Position numbers and translations under genes: made by a program
Origin: Nocardia amikacinitolerans NBRC 108937
GTDB taxonomy: Bacteria > Actinomycetota > Actinomycetes > Mycobacteriales > Mycobacteriaceae
Length of the DNA stretch: 64,000 nucleotides
Reading direction: 5' to 3'
NCBI RefSeq assembly: GCF_001612615.1
Contig: NZ_BDAU01000021.1
Span: 1-64,000 of the forward strand
The notes under the pieces: generated by a model
What the model was told of the DNA's origin: nothing
The model's database searches: none
The model's input: the letters and a program-made list of their open reading frames with translations, nothing else
In this document: positions 58,592 through 64,000 of the stretch, in pieces
Numbering within the stretch: position 1 is the stretch's first letter
Layout: every line of letters begins with the position of its first letter

Positions 58592-60292
58592 CTAGCCGCG
58601 GAACGCGGAGAGGAACAATCCGGGCAGCCGCGCCGGATTCCGGTCCGTGTAGAACTCGGTGAGCTTGCGCCCGGTCGTGGCGGCGGTGCTGTTGTCGACG
58701 AACCACGGCGGTTTGGGCGAGAGCGCGAGTTCGCCGCCGAGCAGCGACCGCGGCGCGGGCCGGAACGGTCCGCGCACCACGGTGCGTTCGACGTCGTCGA
58801 GCAGGAAGGCGTTGTGCACCACGCCGATTCCGCTCTGCACGTCGTCGATGGTGTGCCCGGGGAAGGCGCCCCAGCTCGCGCGCGGTGACAGGAAGGCAAG
58901 GCCGGTCCAGGCGTTCACCGCGACGGTCCCGTAGCGCAGACGTTCCACCGCGCGCTCGAAGGCGATGCCGAGCCTGCCGATCGTCGCGGGATCGGCGAGC
59001 ACGTTGGCGCCGAGCGTTCCGGTCAGCTGGTTGTTGGCGAAATCGACCGCACCCTGGAGGAATTCGCCGCCGCGCCCGGGCAGCTCGACAACGCCGAGCA
59101 CCGGCGAGAAGTACTCGGTGCGCAGCAGGGGCGTTTCGGCCGACGGCAGACCGTCGATCAGCACCCGGCCCTGGCCGAGTCGCTCCGCCGTCGGATACGA
59201 GGCGAGCGCGTCGGCGACGCGGCTGTCGCTGCCCGGGTAGTAGGCCGTCCGCTGCGGCGCCAGCTCGAGCGCCGTGCGCAGTTCGTCGAGGAAGCGATCC
59301 TTCTGCGGCCAGTCCGCGCCGAGCACGACCGCCTGCGCCGCGACGCAGTTGTAGCCGCCGTTGTGCAGCCGCTGGGTCGCGATGTGCTGGGCCTGGTAGC
59401 TCAGGTCGGCGTCGGACCATTCGCCGGGGACGACGATGGTCGGGGAGACGCCGCCGAGCTCGCTGGTGATCGGCTTGTCCAGCAGCGGCGTGCCCGCGCG
59501 GCGGTTCGCCTCGGCCTCGGCCCCGCGTCCCCAGACGATCGCGTCGTGGGTGTTGGCGCTTCCCGTCATGTGCACGTGCGCGACATCGGGGTGGCGCACC
59601 AGATAGCCGCCCGCCTCCGCGCCGCCGACCAGGATGCGCAGCACGCCGAGCTCGATGAACGGCGCGAAGATCATCTCGAACACCGTGAACAGCGGATCGG
59701 TGATCGGGTTGAGCTTGAGCGCGACGACGCGGTTGTGCGCGTACAGCTCGTAGAGCGTGTCCAGCGGCGGGATCGAGGTGATGTTGCCCGCGCCGAGCAC
59801 CGCGCCGATGCCACCCGTCCCTGCGGGGTCGAGCTGACCGAGTCCGGCCTGGCGGCGCGCCGTCGCGGCGTCCACCCCGGGTCGCAGCCAGACCTCGCCG
59901 CGGAAGCCGCTGAGCAGCAGCCGGTCGTAGACGTCCAGGGGCATGATCGGCACGGCGACTCGGTCGCCGGGCGCGGTGGTCAGCCGGACGCCCTCCAGCG
60001 GACTGCGCCCGGCCTCCAGTTTCGCCAGGGTGGCCGAGAGGGCGGCGGTGGCTTGCAAGAGCGTCAGCGGGCCGGACATCCACTCCTCGCCGACCAGCGG
60101 CGAGTCCGCGTCCAGGTCCTTGACGGTGCGCGCGGCCCGCACCCAGTCGCCGGCGAAGCGGCCGGTGCGTTTGTGGAGCTCGTCGAGCAGTTCCCTGCGC
60201 TTGCGCAGCGGGGTGGCCGCCCAGGTCTTCTCGCCCGCGGCCAGGTCGGCCAGGGCATTGTCGATGGTCGTCTCGTCGAAAGTCGTGCCCAC
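58592..60292 (-). CDS. Aldehyde dehydrogenase family protein
   Basis: A 566-residue NAD(P)-dependent aldehyde dehydrogenase, longer than the usual 480-500 residues because of inserts. The catalytic Cys is in NGGYNCVAAQ (about 315) and the general base Glu in TSELGGVSP (about 276). HMTGSANTHDAI holds the cofactor loop, and NAWTGLAFLSPRASWGAFPG lies near the C-terminus. The substrate is unknown. The GTG at 60292 has CATAGT 6 nt upstream. It sits between the septum-formation gene and serS, which are neighbours in M. tuberculosis, so it is an insertion relative to that order. Confidence 0.9.
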   Translation of the reverse strand: MGTTFDETTIDNALADLAAGEKTWAATPLRKRRELLDELHKRTGRFAGDWVRAARTVKDLDADSPLVGEEWMSGPLTLLQATAALSATLAKLEAGRSPLEGVRLTTAPGDRVAVPIMPLDVYDRLLLSGFRGEVWLRPGVDAATARRQAGLGQLDPAGTGGIGAVLGAGNITSIPPLDTLYELYAHNRVVALKLNPITDPLFTVFEMIFAPFIELGVLRILVGGAEAGGYLVRHPDVAHVHMTGSANTHDAIVWGRGAEAEANRRAGTPLLDKPITSELGGVSPTIVVPGEWSDADLSYQAQHIATQRLHNGGYNCVAAQAVVLGADWPQKDRFLDELRTALELAPQRTAYYPGSDSRVADALASYPTAERLGQGRVLIDGLPSAETPLLRTEYFSPVLGVVELPGRGGEFLQGAVDFANNQLTGTLGANVLADPATIGRLGIAFERAVERLRYGTVAVNAWTGLAFLSPRASWGAFPGHTIDDVQSGIGVVHNAFLLDDVERTVVRGPFRPAPRSLLGGELALSPKPPWFVDNSTAATTGRKLTEFYTDRNPARLPGLFLSAFRG

Positions 60293-60487
60293 AAGCCAAC
60301 TATGCGCGCGCCGCGGCCCGAGCGGCCCGGAACTGGGCATATCGGCGCAAACAGGTCGGGGGAGCACCCTAATCGGAGTCCATCGGCGGTCAGAGCGGAA
60401 GACCGAGACATGCCGATCGGACCCGCTGGACCCGCAGACCGATATCGGGGTGAAGTGCCGAGGGCGCGCCGACTAGGCTGATAGCCC

Positions 60488-61750
60488 ATGATCGACCTCC
60501 GACTCCTGCGGGAAGACCCCGACGTGGTGCGCGCCTCGCAGCGCGCCCGCGGCGAAGACCCCGCCCTCGTCGACGCCCTCTTGGAGGCGGACGCCGCGCG
60601 CCGCGCCGCGGTCGCCACCGCCGACAACTTGCGCGCCGAGCACAAGGCGATGGGCAAGCTGGTCGGCAAGGCGTCCAAGGAGGAGCGCCCCACGCTGCTT
60701 GCGCAGGCGCAGGAGATGTCGGTGAAGGTCAAGGAGGCCGAGGCGGCCCAGCACGCCGCCGACGCCGACCTGGACGCCGCGCACCGCGCGATCTCGAACG
60801 TCGTGCAGGACGGCGCGCCAGCGGGCGGCGAAGACGACTACATCGTCCTCGAAACCATCGGCACGCCGCGCGAATTCGATTTCGAGCCGAAGGACCACCT
60901 GGAGCTCGGTGAGTCGCTCGGCCTGATCGACATGGAGCGCGGCGCCAAGGTGTCGGGCGCCCGGTTCTACTTCCTCACCGGTTACGGCGCGCTGTTGCAG
61001 CTCGGTCTGCTCCAGCTGGCCGCGCAGAAGGCCGTCGCCAACGGCTTCAGCATGATGATCCCGCCGGTGCTGGTTCGCCCGGAGATCATGGCGGGCACCG
61101 GCTTCCTCGGCAAGCACTCGGCGGAGGTCTACCACCTGGCCGACGACGACCTGTACCTGGTCGGCACCTCGGAGGTGCCGCTGGCCGGCTACCACTCGGG
61201 CGAGATCCTCGATCTCAGCGGCGGCCCCAAGCGGTACGCGGGATGGTCGTCGTGCTTCCGCCGCGAGGCGGGCAGCTACGGCAAGGACACCCGCGGCATC
61301 ATCCGGGTGCACCAGTTCGACAAGGTCGAGATGTTCGTCTACACCACGCCGGACCAGGCCGACGCCGAGCACCGGCGCCTGCTGGACTGGGAGCGCGAGA
61401 TGCTCGCGGCCATCGAGGTGCCTTACCGCATCATCGATGTCGCGGCGGGCGACCTCGGCAGCTCGGCCGCGCGCAAGTTCGACTGCGAGGGCTGGGTGCC
61501 GAGCCAGCGGACCTACCGCGAGCTCACCTCGACCTCCAACTGCACCACCTTCCAGGCCCGTCGCCTCGCCGTGCGCTACCGCGACGAGAACGGAAAACCG
61601 CAGATCGCGGCCACTTTGAACGGAACGCTCGCGACAACGCGCTGGATCGTCGCGATGTTGGAGAACCACCAGCAGGCCGACGGTTCGGTGCGGGTGCCCG
61701 AGGCGTTGGTACCGTTCGTCGGCACCGAGGTGCTGCGCCCGGGGAGCTGA
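60488..61750 (+). CDS. serS: Seryl-tRNA synthetase
   Basis: A 420-residue class II synthetase. The N-terminal coiled coil for tRNA(Ser) (MIDLRLLREDPDVVRASQRA to about 105) precedes the catalytic core. Motif 2 is CFRREAGSYGKDTRGIIRVHQFDK (split for length here) and motif 3 NGTLATTRWIVAMLENHQ. It charges serine to tRNA(Ser) and tRNA(Sec). The ATG at 60488 has TAGGCT 8 nt upstream (60474-60479), another leaderless signature. Complete and of normal length. Confidence 0.98.
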   Translation: MIDLRLLREDPDVVRASQRARGEDPALVDALLEADAARRAAVATADNLRAEHKAMGKLVGKASKEERPTLLAQAQEMSVKVKEAEAAQHAADADLDAAHRAISNVVQDGAPAGGEDDYIVLETIGTPREFDFEPKDHLELGESLGLIDMERGAKVSGARFYFLTGYGALLQLGLLQLAAQKAVANGFSMMIPPVLVRPEIMAGTGFLGKHSAEVYHLADDDLYLVGTSEVPLAGYHSGEILDLSGGPKRYAGWSSCFRREAGSYGKDTRGIIRVHQFDKVEMFVYTTPDQADAEHRRLLDWEREMLAAIEVPYRIIDVAAGDLGSSAARKFDCEGWVPSQRTYRELTSTSNCTTFQARRLAVRYRDENGKPQIAATLNGTLATTRWIVAMLENHQQADGSVRVPEALVPFVGTEVLRPGS

Positions 61751-61834
61751 CCACGGGCAATAGCCACTGGTTCGCCATGCCGGATTCCGGGGATGTGGCA
61801 ACCAGTGAGATGCGTTGTGTCTAGGCTGTTCCCC

Positions 61835-63685
61835 GTGCGAGGAATCGGGGCGCGCGGCGATACCCGAACCCGGGTACGGGCGGCATCGGCGCTGGCGACG
61901 GCAATGGTCATGGCTCGAACCACCGGGGCGTTCTACGTCATGGGTGGTGTGCTTGGCCTGGTGATCACGGCCATCGCACCGGGCGATGAGGGTAATCGGC
62001 CACTGGTCGGTACGGCGGCGGCGATCGCGCTGGTGCTGGGTCTGACGCTGCTCGCGTGGGGTCCGCGCCTTCCGCATTCCATCCACCACGGCTACGTGGC
62101 GATCGCGACCGTGCTGGTGACGATCGCCGTGCATTCGTTCCCGAACACCGTCGGCGGGATCAGCCTCGCCTCGTTCTACGTCTTCGTCGCCTGCGACGCG
62201 GCCCTGTTCTTCCGGTGGTCGCAGGCGGCCGCGCACATCGCCTTCGCCATGGCCTTGTGCCTGTGGGTGCTGCCCGCGCGCGACCTGCCGTGGTGGTCCG
62301 GTCTGATCCCGGCGGGCGTGACGTTCGGCGTCGGCGTCGTCGTGGGCATCCTGACCAGGATGGCTTCGGAAGCCGATATCGACGTGCTCACCGGTCTGCT
62401 GAACCGCCGCGGTTTCGACCGCGCGCTGAACACCGCGATCGAGCAGGCCACCCGCAACGGGCAGAGTCTGTCGCTGGTGCTCGTCGACCTCGACCGTTTC
62501 CAGAAGATCAACGATCACCTCGGCCACCGCGCGGGCGACGCGGTCTTGCAGCGCGTGGCCGACACCTGGTCCAAGCTGCTGTCCGAGGAACAGCGGCTGG
62601 CCCGCTACGGCGGCGACGCCTTCGCGCTGCTGCTGCCGAACACCACCGAACAGGCCGCGATCCTGCTCACCGAGCAGTTGCGCGCCGCCGTCACCACCGG
62701 CTGCTCGGCGGGTGTCACGTCGTGGCAGCCCGGCGAGTCCGGCTCGCTGCTGGTGAGCCGGGCCGACGTCGGTCTGTACCGGGCGAAGCAGGCCGGTCGC
62801 AACCGGACCGTGCTGGAGTCCTCCAGGCAGCTGCCGCTCGCCGTCGAACTCCGCGAGGCCATCGACCGCGGCGCGCTGGACGTGCACTACCAGCCGATCG
62901 TCAGCCTGACCGAGGGCGGCGGCAAGGCGGTCGGCGTCGAGGCGCTGCTGCGCTGGTCGTCCAGCGCGCAGCCGGACGTGACCACCGAGGGGCTGATCCG
63001 GGTCGCGGAGGAATACGACCTCATCTCCGATCTGGACGAACTCGTGCTGCGCCGCGCCTGCGCCGACGCGGCCCGCTTGCAGGAGACCTTCGCGCAGCTG
63101 GATCTGACGCTCAACGTCAACGTCAGCGGGCTTGAACTGGCCGAAACGGGTTACGCCGACCGGGTTTCCGACATTCTCGCCAGCACCGGATGGCCCGCCG
63201 ACCAACTGGTGCTCGAGGTGACCGAGAGCGAACTTGCCGCCGAATCCCAGACCGCCATCGCGAATCTGCACACCCTGCGGGACCGGGGCGTGCGCATCGC
63301 GATCGACGACTTCGGCACCGGCTACTCCTCGCTCAGCCGCCTCGCCACCCTGCCGAGCGACATCATCAAGGTGGACCAGTCCTTCGTAGCGGCCATTCGC
63401 TCGGATTCCCCGGCCCCGCCGCTGCTCGGCGTGATCGCCGCGCTCAGCAGCGCGCTCGACCTCCAGGTCATCGCCGAGGGCGTGGAGACCGAGTACCAGG
63501 CGGCGGTGCTGACCGAGCTCGGTTTCGCGCTCGCCCAGGGATACCACTACAGCGATTCGCATCCGGTCGCGGAGCTGATCAACGACCTGAACGAGGGGCA
63601 GGGGCGGGTCGGTTCCGGTTTCGCCGGTCGGGAGATCGGCGACGATCCGATGCCCGCGGCGAACGGCTGGCTTCCGCTGGGCTGA
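61835..63685 (+). CDS. Membrane GGDEF-EAL protein with degenerate GGDEF and intact EAL
   Basis: A 616-residue protein. Six hydrophobic helices (about 30-170) precede a GGDEF domain (about 180-340) whose signature reads RYGGDAFALLLP, so the catalytic Glu is Ala. The EAL domain follows with its metal and catalytic residues: VEALLRW, NVNVSG, VLEVTESEL, IAIDDFGTGYSSL, IKVDQSF and AEGVETEYQ. It should hydrolyse c-di-GMP, with the GGDEF half perhaps sensing GTP. The GTG at 61835 is chosen because TAGGCT lies 7 nt upstream; an ATG at 61793 would add 14 residues. Confidence 0.9.
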   Translation: MRGIGARGDTRTRVRAASALATAMVMARTTGAFYVMGGVLGLVITAIAPGDEGNRPLVGTAAAIALVLGLTLLAWGPRLPHSIHHGYVAIATVLVTIAVHSFPNTVGGISLASFYVFVACDAALFFRWSQAAAHIAFAMALCLWVLPARDLPWWSGLIPAGVTFGVGVVVGILTRMASEADIDVLTGLLNRRGFDRALNTAIEQATRNGQSLSLVLVDLDRFQKINDHLGHRAGDAVLQRVADTWSKLLSEEQRLARYGGDAFALLLPNTTEQAAILLTEQLRAAVTTGCSAGVTSWQPGESGSLLVSRADVGLYRAKQAGRNRTVLESSRQLPLAVELREAIDRGALDVHYQPIVSLTEGGGKAVGVEALLRWSSSAQPDVTTEGLIRVAEEYDLISDLDELVLRRACADAARLQETFAQLDLTLNVNVSGLELAETGYADRVSDILASTGWPADQLVLEVTESELAAESQTAIANLHTLRDRGVRIAIDDFGTGYSSLSRLATLPSDIIKVDQSFVAAIRSDSPAPPLLGVIAALSSALDLQVIAEGVETEYQAAVLTELGFALAQGYHYSDSHPVAELINDLNEGQGRVGSGFAGREIGDDPMPAANGWLPLG

Positions 63686-63700
63686 GTCGGCGAAAATCGC

Positions 63701-63730
63701 TTGACGCGGACGCGGCCCTGCGTCGAAGCT
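63701..63730 (+). promoter_or_regulatory. Candidate promoter with a GACGC/GCGTC dyad
   Basis: TTGACG (63701-63706) is a good -35, with a possible GAAGCT -10 at 63725-63730, spacer 18 bp. GACGC and GCGTC flank the spacer as an inverted repeat, the layout favoured by MerR-type activators. No regulator gene is visible in the window. Confidence 0.35.
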
Positions 63731-63737
63731 GAAGGAC

Positions 63738-63764
63738 ATGCGCTTGATCATCAACGGTTATTGA
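63738..63764 (+). CDS. Eight-residue leader ORF (MRLIINGY) before an MFS gene
   Basis: ATG to TGA encodes MRLIINGY, with GAAGGAC ending 1 nt upstream of the ATG region. Downstream are CACGG/CCGTG (63801-63813) and ACCGC/GCGGT (63819-63832); the second hairpin traps the GTG start of the MFS gene. This is the layout of drug-inducible leader peptides, in which stalling in the leader frees the start of the resistance gene. The MRL opening recalls peptides that stall with macrolides. Speculative. Confidence 0.35.
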   Translation: MRLIINGY

Positions 63765-63830
63765 GCTTCTCGCGCACCCTCGACGCGACGGGGTCGTGAT
63801 CACGGTGTCCGTGGTCTCACCGCGCGTGCG

Positions 63831-64000
63831 GTGCTGTTCAAGGGATCGCGCGACCTCATCCCGCTCTACGCGCTGTACGCGCTGCTGTTCGCCGAACACG
63901 GCCTGAACACCGCGCAGATCTCCTCGCTGCTCGCACTGTGGTCGATCACCGCGTTCGTCCTGGAGGTGCCATCGGGCGCCTGGGCCGACACGGTGTCCCG
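63831..64000 (+). CDS. MFS transporter, 5' end only
   Basis: At least 56 residues from a GTG at 63831: VLFKGSRDLIPLYALYALLF, then AEHGLNTAQISSLLALWSIT and AFVLEVPSGAWADTVSR at the window edge. Two membrane helices with the loop PSGAWADTVSR, a variant of MFS motif A (G-x-x-x-D-x-x-x-R), identify a major facilitator transporter. The rest lies beyond the window. No in-frame start was seen further up. A short leader ORF and hairpins precede it. Confidence 0.75.
   Translation, partial: MLFKGSRDLIPLYALYALLFAEHGLNTAQISSLLALWSITAFVLEVPSGAWADTVS

Noticed and set aside
60473..63754. 1093-codon open frame antisense to serS and the GGDEF-EAL gene
   Set aside because: It spans two well-supported genes and their gap, with no recognisable domain. 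High GC content leaves few stop codons in this frame.

Overview
The window is a high-GC actinobacterial chromosome segment, most likely Nocardia or a close relative in the Mycobacteriales. The evidence is gene content and order: gltB-gltD, a fused lysX, a PE-PPE-EspG trio, MtCM-type secreted chorismate mutase, DUF5926, DUF5313 and a block (sodA to serS) that matches, from memory, the Mycobacterium tuberculosis Rv3834c-Rv3847 neighbourhood. No phage, insertion sequence, CRISPR array, rRNA or tRNA was recognised; this reads as core chromosome with small insertions.

Layout. 0.1-4.4 kb (minus): a MoxR/DUF58/DUF4129 membrane operon. 4.6-6.8 kb: a TetR repressor divergent from a 14-TM drug exporter, with twin operators between them. 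7-11.3 kb: a membrane adenylate cyclase, a DUF4407 protein and a secreted chorismate mutase. 11.4-18.3 kb: glutamate synthase gltB-gltD behind a long structured leader with a five-codon ORF. 18.5-22.4 kb: a secreted cutinase, two paralogous small secreted proteins, a histidine phosphatase, a Uma2 nuclease and a small membrane protein. 22.5-27.8 kb: lysX (lysyl-phosphatidylglycerol synthase fused to lysyl-tRNA synthetase), an S4 protein, RraA, DUF5313 and an SRPBCC protein. 27.8-31.2 kb: a copper cassette (membrane protein, YcnI, CopC, CopD) and DUF6474. 31.4-36.5 kb: a TM0106-type nuclease, htpG, and a UPF0016 manganese exporter behind a yybP-ykoY riboswitch. 36.5-40 kb: TetR, two divergent SDRs and a methyltransferase.

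40-61.8 kb is the mycobacterial-type block: a conserved protein, sodA, msrA, rhodanese, DUF4328, GDPD, DUF5926, bfrB, a broken ferritin paralogue, an LCP protein, a CPBP protease, an iron-box DUF2470 gene, pheA, a histidine phosphatase, a metallopeptidase, a septum-formation protein and serS. Apparent insertions into this order are PE-PPE-EspG (54.5-56.8 kb) and an aldehyde dehydrogenase (58.6-60.3 kb). The window ends with a GGDEF/EAL membrane protein and the start of an MFS transporter preceded by an eight-codon ORF.

Themes. Metal homeostasis recurs: two IdeR-like sites, bfrB, DUF2470, a Mn riboswitch, a copper cassette and a SodA with a Mn-type residue. About twenty genes carry a TANNNT-like box 6-8 nt before the start codon, the leaderless-mRNA arrangement. 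Three intergenic minisatellites (76, 75 and 46 bp units) and several long hairpins lie between genes. The least explained elements are an 18-codon amphipathic peptide gene with its own alternating-hairpin leader and terminator (47.2-47.4 kb) and the gltB leader.
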